A DNA stretch of 64,000 bases from Brasenia schreberi (taxonomy: Eukaryota; Streptophyta; Magnoliopsida; Nymphaeales; Cabombaceae): the NCBI GenBank assembly GCA_036023115.1, contig JAYKKT010000090.1:32844001-32908000 (forward strand). The letters run 5' to 3'. Both the position numbers and the translations under genes were made by a program. Shown here piece after piece: positions 1 through 10,370 of the stretch. How positions within the stretch are numbered: the first letter of the stretch is position 1; every line of letters begins with the position of its first letter. Below the pieces are notes generated by a model. It was given only the letters and a program-made list of their open reading frames with translations, was not told the DNA's origin and did no database searches.

Positions 1-1281
1 AATATGTATAGCCATATTGTTCCACATATCACAGGGTATACCAACATAATTCCAAACTTCTCCTTAAAGGACTTTCTGTTTACATATATCTTCTTTCTCG
101 CTTTTGAGTTTTCACCATTTAGTCCAAATAGCTCGATGCACTCTTTTCTTCTTTATCCATTTTTTTTATTTGTAAATCCATAACTAAAAGTCGATGTTGG
201 GTGGTTAAGCTTTCTCCTGGAATTACCTTGCAATCTTTACAACACGGTTTATCTTTTTTTCTACAAATAAAGTAATCAATTTGTGTTTGTGATAAGCCAC
301 TCTTATAAGTAATTAAACGTTCATCTCATTTTTTTTAAGATTGTATTGACTATAAAAAGATCAAATGCCATAGCAAAATTTAAAATCTCCCTACCTTCCT
401 CGTTTATATCCCCAAAACCAAAGTTTTCATGAATACCTTGATATCCTAATGCCTCTTTACCGACATGTCCATTTAAGTCTCCTCCTAAACAAATCATCTC
501 CCTTTGTGGAATCTTTTGAATCACCTTATCTAACTCTTCCCCAAAAGTTGCCCTTATACTATCTTCTAGTCCTACTTAGGGTGCGTAAGCACAAACTATA
601 TTCAAAACCTCTACTCCTAACACTAATTTCAACGTCATGATTCGGTCACCATATCGTTATATGTCTACTACACTATCCTTTAAATCTTTATTTATGATAA
701 TACAACTCCGTTTCGAGCATTTTCTTTACCAGAGTACCATAATTTAAAACCTATATCCTCTATCTCCTTTGCTTTTTCTCCAACCTATTTTGTATCTTGT
801 AAACATAAATTATGAATCTTTCTCCGAATCATAGTATCTACTACCTCCATTAGCTTACGAGATAATATTGCGATATTCGAAGAACCAATACGAATCTTAT
901 TATCTAGGACTAGCTTCCTTACCTTTCGTATCCGTTCATATTCAAAATGCGGAGACCCTCTCTGAAAATTATTCACTATATTCGGGCATCAATGTAGCGG
1001 GACTAACTTCTTTACTCACACCCGTCCATGACGTGGGAACTTTCTCTACAATTGATTAACAACATTCGGGCGAAAATGTAGTGACCCTTGCTTACTTATC
1101 ACTTCATTCGGGCTCTACAGTGCATCGCTAGGCGGGAACGCCCCAAAACACTACTCATAATTTTTATAATCCATGTTATAAAAATTCGATGAAGTTTTAC
1201 GCTGATTGTCGGAAGCCTAACACAACCCTCTTCCTTTATTCGGGCTTGGGACTGGCAATGCAAGGGTGATCCCTTACATGG
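1..1281 (-). mobile_element. RTE-clade LINE, 5' half (copy A), cut by window edge
   Basis: This is a non-LTR retrotransposon on the minus strand. Its sequence runs parallel to 37963-39235 (copy B), covering part of the APE-type endonuclease and the 5' UTR. Endonuclease words such as CLQDTK and GGDLNGHVGKEALG are readable but split among frames, so the copy is dead. The 5' end is placed at 1281, where the match ends at the same 'catgg' as in copy B. The 3' portion lies left of the window. The 5' UTR holds three copies of a CATTCGGGC motif (about 980-1112). It is more decayed than copy B, with many substitutions and indels. Confidence 0.9.
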
Positions 1282-1411
1282 GCAGAGTTGCGATACAGAT
1301 AATACTGATGAAAATATATTCACGCACTTCATATATTGTCATTAAAAAAAGAAAAACAAATAACACAAGAAAATACAAAATACACTGAGAAAAAGCGAAA
1401 AAAAAACTATA

Positions 1412-1458
1412 CCACCATCACTGGGTTGTCGGTGTTGTTAATGTTGGAGTGATGGTGG
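1412..1458. repeat. Perfect 11-bp inverted repeat
   Basis: CCACCATCACT at 1412-1422 is matched by AGTGATGGTGG at 1448-1458, with a 25-base loop. It lies just beyond the RTE 5' end and could be the footprint of an old insertion. No function can be assigned. Confidence 0.6.
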
Positions 1459-1604
1459 CATTGGAGACTCTTAAAACTGTTGGAAATGCCTCACCCTAGC
1501 TGGAATTCGCCTTGGAATAGTTGAAAGACACAGATGGAAGGTAGAAGTCTCGTAAAAGTGTGGGTTCTATTCGGTCAGCAAGCCTTTTATAAAGGCTTAG
1601 GGTG

Positions 1605-1735
1605 TATCGCCCGTATCGTACGATATGATACTACGATACGAGCGATACATGTTGTATCGTGCAATACATGTTGTATTGCACGATATGGAACGATAAGTTA
1701 TTTAAAATGATACAGTGCAATACGGATAACATCGA
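1605..1735. repeat. GATAC/GTATC-rich palindromic cluster
   Basis: The words CGATAC, GTATCG and their variants recur many times in about 130 bases. The core is a perfect 13-bp inverted repeat, ATCGTGCAATACA (1656-1668) against TGTATTGCACGAT (1672-1684), with a three-base loop. A weaker patch of the same words lies near 7148-7215. It is probably a fragment of a dispersed repeat family. Confidence 0.55.
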
Positions 1736-4199
1736 TCAAAACAATTTGAAGATGAATTTTTTTTTTGGGTTGGCAAGCTCATTCAAGGGCACAAATTGTT
1801 TACACATTATTTAAATATTCAAGTAGGGCCTGTAAATGAGTTTTTTTGCATGCACTTCGGAGAAAACTATGTAACATTAGGGTTTCTTAGTTTTTCAAAG
1901 TTTGTATGCGAATGTTTGCATGTTCATTCAAGCAGGCTGATGAACAAGAGGGTTTTCATTAACTTCGACTGCTTGTTTGTTGCATCATGTCATGTACTTC
2001 GGCTATGCATATATTAGGACAAACAAACAATAATTTAGTCTTCCTTAGCGTATTAACTTCATGAAGTTAAGTCGGTGAAAGAGCTTTTGTGATTTTTGAG
2101 TGCCTATGAAGACTTGGTGTGAACACTTGCCGAAATTTTAAAAGAACGTGAAGTTCTCAAATTGAGTCTAAAGGGTCATGACTTCCTTAGCTTGGGCTTG
2201 TCTCAGAGATAGTAGGACCTGAGTTATAATTCTGGTGCATGGTCTTTGCGTAGCTCCAGCTTGTGTTTAGAAATAATCAAAGTGATGAAAACGCTCAATG
2301 CTGGTTGATAATATTTAACGAGCAAGGTATGCTTGCTGAGGACTCGTTGTATTGCCATTGGATGTATAAGATAGAAGTACTCTGTTGGCACTTTTGCTGC
2401 TTCTTATTGCATGCTTTGTCAAATTTGTTTTTAGAATGCCTGACTTATTATCATTGAACGCACATGAGGTTAGGTAACTGGATTTTAAGATGTTGAATCT
2501 TGTAGATCCTCCACCCAGTCCTTGATAGGCTAGAAGTCCAGATGCCAGCAAACCATTTGTCATGGATTATCCTTAGTCCGTCTTAAGCTAACTTTCATGC
2601 ATCGAGAAGTTACATTAGTCAGATCGCTTTGTTCAGCTTATCTGTAGTGGAGTGTTCTTGTATTATTGGTAACTTGGAGGAACCGCCCTTCTGGAGTTAG
2701 AACAAGTCGGCATAAAACTGATGCTAGAACCTTTACTCCCAAGGCCTGTGTTGGACATTAGTTTGCGCAGGAAGTATCGCCTGCTTGAATCAAATCCCGA
2801 CTGATTATCTAGCAGCTAGAGCCCATTCCATTAGGGACCAGGGTAAACTAGAGTACATGTGCCTCATTCACTATGAAAAACGAATTTTTCTCCCCATGAT
2901 GTGCTTTTATGTTAGTAATTTTGCACCTTATATTCTTGATCCAATAGCTGAGAGTGAAGTGAGAAACCATTCATGTGATAGAACTGTTGTCCGTAATGCA
3001 GTGCAGCCCGTTATTGTGGAAAGCATGCTTCAAAGTGCATGCCTCCAAGTTTAGCATAATTTGTTTTAAAACACTATATGCATATAAGGTTACGGGTCCC
3101 TGGAAACCACATGTTTTTATCCACTTAGCTGTTCACAATAAAGCACATATTTTTTGAATTTTGGAGTTTGGGCTGTTCATTTTCTAAAAATTACCCTTGA
3201 TACCTAACCCTGATAGTCTATAGGCTTCAATCCTACGTAAAGTATAACAGGATTTCTTTCTTGAAGAGCTCAATCATTACCGTTCAGAATTCTGGAAAAT
3301 AACGAAATTTAGTACTTTTACGAGATTTCTTTTTAAAAAGCACAAAACACCTTTTCTATTGCTTAAGGTAATGGATTGTTCCTTTTGGTTGTAAAATAAA
3401 AAACAAAGAAAAGTGGCTGATAATTGTCTTTCATTGATGTGCCATGCTCGTCTTACGTATGTGTCAGAAATTCCATTAGTTGGTTGGTGAAAACAGTGAA
3501 AAACATAAAAGCAAACGTTAACATGGTCTATTGCACTAAGCCGCTTCAAATACCCTGCAGCTTTTAACAGAGTTGTGACGTTTTCTAGGTCAATATGCTT
3601 TATTTATTATATGAAAATTTCTATTTGTGCTAAATGACAATTGTTATCACATGATCTGGATGTTTCCACTTTGAAAGTTTTAAGGTCAAACAAGTCTTGC
3701 TTTTCCACTTTCAACAAAAATGGTGCAATCATCACTGTGGTAGGCAATCATGGCTATGTTGGTTGCGAAACGAATAGCTTCTTGGTACAATGAATACATT
3801 TTCTTTTAAAATTTCTGCAGTTTTTGTGGGATTTCCTCATACTTCTTGTCACACTTTGCAAAATTCATTTTATGTTGGTTGTGTTAAAATGCCGTTCGCT
3901 AGAACGAGGGTCATCATTTCAGTGCTAGTCTGACCTAGCTAAGACCTGCTGTTCTTTCCATAGCATTTACATTTCTCGAACGCCAGTCTTAAACATGTTC
4001 AATCCTAACCTGATGGTGATTATTTTACTATTTTTTGTTGCTAAGTGCTTCATTCCACATTGCATCGCAGATTGTGAAGTTTGGAATTCACTGCTGACAA
4101 TGTCATTGTTTTTAGGGTGAAACCACCCCATATTTATGAAAGTCATGTAACAGCTGCTTTAACTTGCAAATGATCCTTTTATTTAATTATGTGATGTAG

Positions 4200-4404
4200 A
4201 TGGGGGTGCCCTCCCAGTAAGTTCCCGTGGACATATGCAGATAAAGAGACCTGCTACGTTTTGGAAGGGAAGGTGAAAGTGTACCCTGATGGGCATGATG
4301 ACTACGTGGAGTTTGGGGCAGGTGACCTCGTTGTGTTTCCAGAGGGGATGAAATGTACCTGGGATGTGTCTCAGGCCGTTGACAAGCACTATAAATTTGG
4401 GTAA
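4200..4404 (+). CDS. Cupin_3 (DUF861) protein, last exon only
   Basis: This is a terminal exon of a small plant RmlC-like cupin of the cupin_3 family, related to the ureidoglycine aminohydrolase cupin fold. The acceptor AG is at 4198-4199. The frame then reads W-G-C-P-P-S-K-F-P-W, ETCYVLEGKVKVYPDG, a GAGDLVVFPEGM turn and CTWDV, and stops with TAA at 4402-4404. That is about 67 residues, covering most of the cupin barrel. Family members are usually 95-135 residues, so one or more 5' exons are missing. The one-base overhang at 4200 means the preceding exon should end in phase 2. No upstream exon was recognised, so this is either a gene with a long first intron or an orphan exon. Family assignment is confident; the exact enzymatic role of plant proteins of this type is not clear. 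Confidence 0.8.
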
Positions 4405-6572
4405 ACTCTTTGTAACATGGGAATTAGGAGTGTTCTCTTGAGAAGGAAGCAGAGAAAGGTTTCGAGTTGAAGGACATATGGCCTTGGATTTACTATGACT
4501 CTTGAACATATCATAGTGCTTTCTTCTTTTCCTTCCATTTATTTTGTCAGCTTAAAGCTAATCGTCATCATCGTGACTTCCTTTGCTGGCGTTAATTTGA
4601 ACCATTGTCCATGACATTCTTTGGATGTGACTCAGTTTTATGGAAGTGCAGGATAATCCTAGCAAGGCTGGTAGACGAACCAACCAAACTGAGTTGCACA
4701 CTTTGATCTGATCTCATTATCCACCCGAGCAGGACCAGATCACAAGATTGTGCTGTAGACAGACTTTGAGCTTAATGAGTCGAACCAGAGCTGCTTATTT
4801 AAGTAAAATCTGAAGATTTTTATAAAGTGCATCAATAAACCCTGAAAGGACTGCTAAACAACTGTTTGTCCTCTCTCATTTTTCATGAGCATGTATGGAG
4901 TCAGAGCCAAATGACCGGAGCACGTGCCACTAGTGCAAGTAAAACATGAACATTTAATTGAAGTTCCATTGCGAAGATAACCATTTAATAAAAGAGTTGG
5001 TCTATAACACAAACTCCATTTATGCTTTGGACTTCTCGAATAAAGGTGCATCATTTCAATTTGACGTTGTTAGCTTAGCGTGGTCTTGTTTATGTACAAA
5101 AAATAATACATAAATTCAACTAGTCAAATTACAAGGAGCCTAAGTGGAAACGACTTGTTCATACCCTGTTCATATACTTGCAGGTTGCCCCATATTGAGA
5201 ACCCGAGAACGCAAATGCAGGTACTTTGTAATGAGACAGATTTTGTATTTTGTTCCATTGTATTAGAGGGTCACAAAAGAGTTGTGGGGAGCGATTATAA
5301 GGGTGGCGCTTGCTTGGTCTCACTGCTTTGAGAACTTCATTTTGGAGGTTTGACTTAGAAGTGGTAAGGTCTTGTGTCTGAAATGCCGCTAGTTGTCTCT
5401 ATGAGTGGAATCTTATACGGGAATAGCAGCAAGTTGATCGGTTGGCTCGTTCTGCTCTTTAGCTTCTTTAGGGAACTCATATTTACCGTTTCCTGTTGCT
5501 TGGAATCAGACTGCTTGTCTGATCCGATATTTCAAAGGTCTCCATGATTGATACTATATTCTTTAGTTTCTTAAAGGGGTGTTTGTTTGCGAGGCTGGGA
5601 CTATTGAACTGAACTGAAATTCCAATTCTATCTTTAACAGTTCATTCTTAAAGATGAATTGTTGATAAGACTTTAACGGTAAAAATGGAGTCGTACAATC
5701 CCACTTTTATTGTGTGACCTCTCATTACAACAAGAACTCGAAGTGTAGCTCTCAAATACTCCCTTAGAGGTGTTTGATAACCAGCCAAGGCCTGCATATG
5801 CAGTCTCAATATCTCAATCAATTCAAAAGTAGGTGCCTCTCCATATTTCGGAAACAGGGCCCAAAGCCTCGCTTTTGTACCTAAAACGCGGCCCAGCCCC
5901 AAGGGTGGTCTGATGGAACTGGGCCTGCAGTCCCAGTACTGCAGCCTCAAAACATTCTATAGTGAAACTGAGATGGGTGATATTGGGATCCGAATTGCCT
6001 TAAATCCGATTCATGTACCTTATGTCACATCAGTGTCACCGCATATCCAGTATTTGAGAAACCAGCTATCAGAAAACACCCTCTCTTGTTCCCCATAGAA
6101 AAAGCAGTCAAACTTGGCTCCCACAGGATCCGAAGTCTACAAATCCTGGATCTTACAATTCCCACAGGATTGATCTGTCGTCACCGTCGCAAGTTTGCGA
6201 TGAATATAAGTCCAGTTAGATATCAATAGCCGTTTTGCGGCCACATAAGTTCGAAGCCCTAATATATTCCTGTCAATGGTGGCCCTTTAGAATTTGTTCC
6301 ACAAGGAAAAGAGGAAAATTCCACCTTCAAAGTCTTTCTGTTTTTATATTTCAAACCTCTCTCTCACACACGCACATCTTGTGGCCATTAACCATAGGAA
6401 GAAAAGAAGGTTGCTGCACCATGATCGGATGCCCAAATAAGCAAGTCATTTACAGCTCTAATGTAATGGCTACGGGTTCAGAATCATAAATAACTTTGTA
6501 ATTGAAAGTTATGAGGAGGAACCCTAGCTGCCTGACCATCTGGTAGGTGACTGACGAACCGCAAATTGCCCA

Positions 6573-6645
<73 letters not shown>
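6573..6645. repeat. Compound (TG)n(AG)n microsatellite
   Basis: About 24 bases of TG repeat pass directly into about 50 bases of AG repeat. It lies in an intergenic region. Confidence 0.97.
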
Positions 6646-6647
<2 letters not shown>

Positions 6648-7711
6648 CCATTGGCCATTATGTGAGTCCAAAACCACACCAACCATTAATGCAGGGGAGT
6701 AGGTGAATGACCAATTCCCACAACCGACGGTCTGTAACACGATTCGGGCTCTGGAGAAGTTGGTGATACCTGAAAGGTGAGGATGCACCATCAATTCGAC
6801 CTGAACATAATTTCAAGCCAAAGAACGTTTGGACATTCGGACTCTCAAATACGGCGTATAAAACTTGATCTCCATTTCTTATATACGTTTTGATCCTTCC
6901 AGAGACACTTGCAGCTGTATACTTGACTTAAGGGTGAAAAACAGGTTGAACCTAGTTCAAATCCAAGTCCAGGTCTGGGTATTTCAATTGCTAGAACCAG
7001 ACCCTGAACCAGGTCGACCCGTAGGAACAACCACCATAAAGAAACTACACGAGCAGACTCTTCAAATCAATCTTTTTTTTTTCCATGCAAATCTGAAAAT
7101 GGTAGATGGAAACGTTTTTCACAAACATTAACTAAATAAAAAAAAATCATATGATATGATACTATACAATTATTTTATATCGGTCTCCTTTTGATACGGG
7201 ACCTGATATGATATTTACAACACTGTTTTGCTTGGCTCTCATGAGAAGGGTGCTTCACGCCTAAAGAGATGGAAGACTTGCACGCAAATGTTGAAACTGG
7301 TATTTCTTTGGCCAAATCTAATAACGAACTCATGGGAAAATTTTGACGTAGCACCCAAAATTTGGTTAGCCCTTTCTTCCTCCCTCAAAAAAAGAAAGAC
7401 CAAACCCAAACCCAAACCTTTTCCTACATTAAGTGGGTTAGCTAGATGGACTTTTTGATCCATAGTAGCATATGAACCCAAAAAAGAAACACCAGTTTCG
7501 TTACATACTCGTGAGGTTATCTTCTGCCTCTTTTAAAAGTGTTTCCATATGCAAATCATTATATAAATATACTCAACTCTTTTTTTAATAAAACTTCACT
7601 AATCGTACGAACTCCGTCGTGGGTAGTTCGAAGCCCAACCACGAAAGGAAAAGGATTATGTTATGCTTTCTGTAACAAACTTTGCTGAATTTTCTGCTAA
7701 AGATTCAGGAC

Positions 7712-7755
7712 TTTGTTGTTGTTGTCGTTGTCGTTGTTGTTGTTGTTGTTGTTTA
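7712..7755. repeat. (GTT)n microsatellite with GTC interruptions
   Basis: A run of GTT triplets is interrupted by two GTC units. Confidence 0.95.
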
Positions 7756-8044
7756 ATCACTCGGTATACCCAGTCATATTACAGATCTTGGGGGCCCAAC
7801 CCAGATACGAAGGGTTTGATGCGGTCGGACCCGATCCTCGATTTCCCTGCTACTTTTTTAATTAAATCTGCCGTGGCTTTGGCTGAAAACAGTGTTCCGG
7901 GAACCATCGTTCAAATCTAAAGTTTTCTAAAGAATGCACACGCCTGAATTAGCCCCACCTTTGTCTTTTGGTTTTATTATAATCCGTTGAAGAAAAGAGC
8001 AAGGACCTGAAAATAAAGAAGCTACCTAGCAATGCAGGCACTAA

Positions 8045-8064
8045 ATGCCATGCCATGCCATGCC
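8045..8064. repeat. (ATGCC)4 short tandem repeat
   Basis: Four perfect tandem copies of ATGCC. Confidence 0.9.
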
Positions 8065-8800
8065 ATTGTTGGCTCCTAAAAATATAATATAATTAACGAT
8101 AGGATCAAGTTACTCTAGTGCTGCCAAGGGATCGGGTCGGGTTTGACCCGAAAACAAAACTATGCACTCGACACAAATGCATTCTAGCAAAAGAACACAG
8201 CTCAGAGTGGACTTCTTGAAAAGAGGTGGATTTGGGAAACATCTTTGTTTTTTTTCTTTCACTTGCAGAAGCCTCACCTTTCTATAGAATAATAGAAAGC
8301 TCTTGTCTATTCTTTTCTTATATAATATAAACAGAAAATAAGAATTCTACAAATGTATGGCTAGCATTAATCATCAACTCAATGGCGAAAATGTGGTAAG
8401 AACTTTCATAGTTAAAGCTTCAAATTGAGTTGTATTAGACACAGTTTGAGTAGAACCATTATATGTAAACCGATTAAAGAAATCAGCACTGATTCTAAAC
8501 AATATGATAGAGGTTAATCATATTTAAAGTTATGTAGAAAACGAGAGAGAAACCAAAACATTGAACAATAAAACACCCCAAATGCAAATTCATAAAGAAT
8601 AAAAATATGGGCGAAGAGGCAAAACAAGCACATCAAATTTGAAGTGGGAGGGAAAGTTTATTCAGTAAGCAACAGCACCCAAGGCAAATTATAGAAATCC
8701 CTCACTTCATGTCTCTCCCTTGCTACTCCAAGAATTTTATGAGCTTATATATATTTAAAATAAGATAGACCCGAAATGTACACGACCAAACTAGCCAAAT

Positions 8801-8917
8801 GCGGTCAGAGTGTTAGCTCAACGACAAGACTCTCTACCACCATTGATGTTGGTGAGGAGTTTGACTCTCGAAGGGTTTATGTGTTAGACTTTGGTTCCTC
8901 TTGTAAAAAAAAAAAAC
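8801..8917 (+). mobile_element. tRNA-headed SINE with target-site duplication
   Basis: A pol III A-box-like word, TGTTAGCTCAACGACAAG (8811-8828), is followed about 45 bases later by a B-box-like GAGTTTGACTCTC (8857-8869) and ends in a run of 12 A (8905-8916). CTAGCCAAAT (8791-8800) and CTAGCCGAAT (8918-8927) flank it as a 10-bp duplication with one mismatch. Head, tail and duplication together make this a short plant SINE of about 117 bp. Confidence 0.75.
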
Positions 8918-9083
8918 CTAGCCGAATAAAATATTCAATCAAAAGTAAAGGATAGAATAAATCTCACGGCCATGGTAGTGTTCTCCAATTTGAACCTTAA
9001 TCCATTTTCTAAGCTCACGGCCATATGCCACTTTTTGGTAAAAAGTTTGATCGCAAGTTATAGCCCACAATTATAGTCGTAAT

Positions 9084-9245
9084 CAGTAGTGGATTTAGAA
9101 AATAGTGTTAAAGGGGCGAAGTATGCATTTCATGGCGTTAAGGGGAGCGAAGCATGGCTGAAATGTATTTTAATCATGCATTGAACAGTAAAATATAGGT
9201 TTTACAGTTAAATTTCTCTCATCCTTCTATATAGATCCGTCACTG
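9084..9245. mobile_element. hAT-like MITE, 162 bp
   Basis: The element begins CAGTAGTGGATTTAGAAA and ends with the complement of CAGTGACGGATCTATATAG, giving terminal inverted repeats of about 18 bp with CAG...CTG ends typical of hAT elements. The flanks GTCGTAAT (9076-9083) and TTAGTAAT (9246-9253) agree at 6 of 8 positions, consistent with an aged 8-bp hAT duplication. It has no coding capacity. Confidence 0.65.
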
Positions 9246-9261
9246 TTAGTAATGAAAAATA

Positions 9262-9420
9262 ATTTTCTGGTTCTGATTATGTTTTTGTAACTGTCGGTTT
9301 TATTCTCGCCGGTTTTTCTCACTTTTCGGAACAGTTTAGACTCGCCGGTTTTAAGCCCGGTTTCACCGGTTCCTGCTGGTTCGGTTTCCGTTACAACCGA
9401 TAGATGATCTCCGGCGATTC
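9262..9420. repeat. CCGGTT/GGTTC-rich low-complexity patch
   Basis: Variants of CCGGTTT, GGTTCGG and GCCGGTT recur many times over 160 bases. A similar patch lies at 13350-13570, on the other side of the fructokinase gene. Confidence 0.6.
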
Positions 9421-9943
9421 GATCAGGCCATATCTAATCATTCCCCTATCTAATATTTAGACATGGACACGTGGATATGAGTCATCACAACAGTGGTCCA
9501 ATATCCATTGTGAGGCTGGAACTTCGTGGATCCAATGAAGCTTCACGTTGAGGAAAAGTCGTCAGGTGCAGTGCAGTGCAGTCCCCAGTTGGCCGCATTC
9601 AATACGGAAAAAGGTGTCACGGTCACCAATTAAAAAGTGCGGAACGGCCGAGTGCCCAAACTTTAAAAATTCTTAAAATAGAGGGACGAACCTGCACTGT
9701 ATGGACGCTTGACGATGCCCTAGTTGTACAGGGGGAATAAAAAAAAGGTCATCTCTTTGCAACTCCCTCAGTTAATATCTTTCTTCTTTTTTGATAGACC
9801 ACATTTCTTATCATTTGGAAAATCTTAATTAGATTGAAAGATAAATCCTTCTTTACTTTTTATCTTTACAAGATTGACATAAGCTCCTCCGAGATTTGCT
9901 CTTGGAATCATGATAAAGTAAAATGTGTGTGTGTGAGAGAGGC

Positions 9944-9951
9944 TATTTAAA
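9944..9951 (+). promoter_or_regulatory. Candidate TATA box of the fructokinase gene
   Basis: TATTTAAA lies about 140 bases before the chosen ATG, which would leave a 5' UTR of roughly 110-120 bases, a normal plant spacing. A short GT/GA run lies just upstream. This is a positional inference only. Confidence 0.4.
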
Positions 9952-10092
9952 CCACGTTGAGACTTAGGTGGATTTTCTGTATATCTACCATCCGGTCTCC
10001 CTGCGCGTCTCTCAAGCTCTTTCTGTCTTCTTCTCTTTGCGAACTTCTCGTTGGTAGTGTACGTACCAAGAGGGGGAGGAAAGAAGAAGACA

Positions 10093-10286
10093 ATGACGAT
10101 CTCAAGCAGCCCTTTGATCGTTTGTTTCGGTGAGATGCTGATCGATTTCGTGCCGGACGTCGCTGGTCTCTCTTTGGCGGAGTCCAGCGGGTTTCTGAAG
10201 GCTCCTGGTGGCGCGCCCGCTAATGTGGCCGTGGCTATCACTAAGCTTGGTGGTAGATCTGCTTTTGTTGGCAAGGTTTGACTCTC

Positions 10287-10370
<84 letters not shown>

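Larger units (their letters stand above)
1282..4199. other. Non-coding stretch upstream of the cupin exon
   Basis: No exon of a known family was recognised here. Short ORFs are present but carry no family signature. Upstream exon(s) of the cupin gene ending at 4404 should lie here or further left if that gene is intact; I looked for a first exon ending in a W-P-K-like codon run and found none. Two inverted-repeat regions are listed separately. Confidence 0.5.
4405..8790. other. Intergenic, no gene recognised
   Basis: No exon with family similarity was found. The stretch holds the microsatellites listed separately. Around 5765-6090 there is a possible decayed MITE: GAGGTGTTTGATAACCAGCC on the left faces the reverse complement of GAGGGTGTTTTCTGATAGCTGG on the right, but no clear target-site duplication is visible. 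Confidence 0.5.

Noticed and set aside
2645..2725. Possible first exon of the cupin gene (GGAGTTAGAACAAG resembling L-G-V-R-T)
   Set aside because: The reading frame before it is stopped and the WPK end plus donor site are not present.
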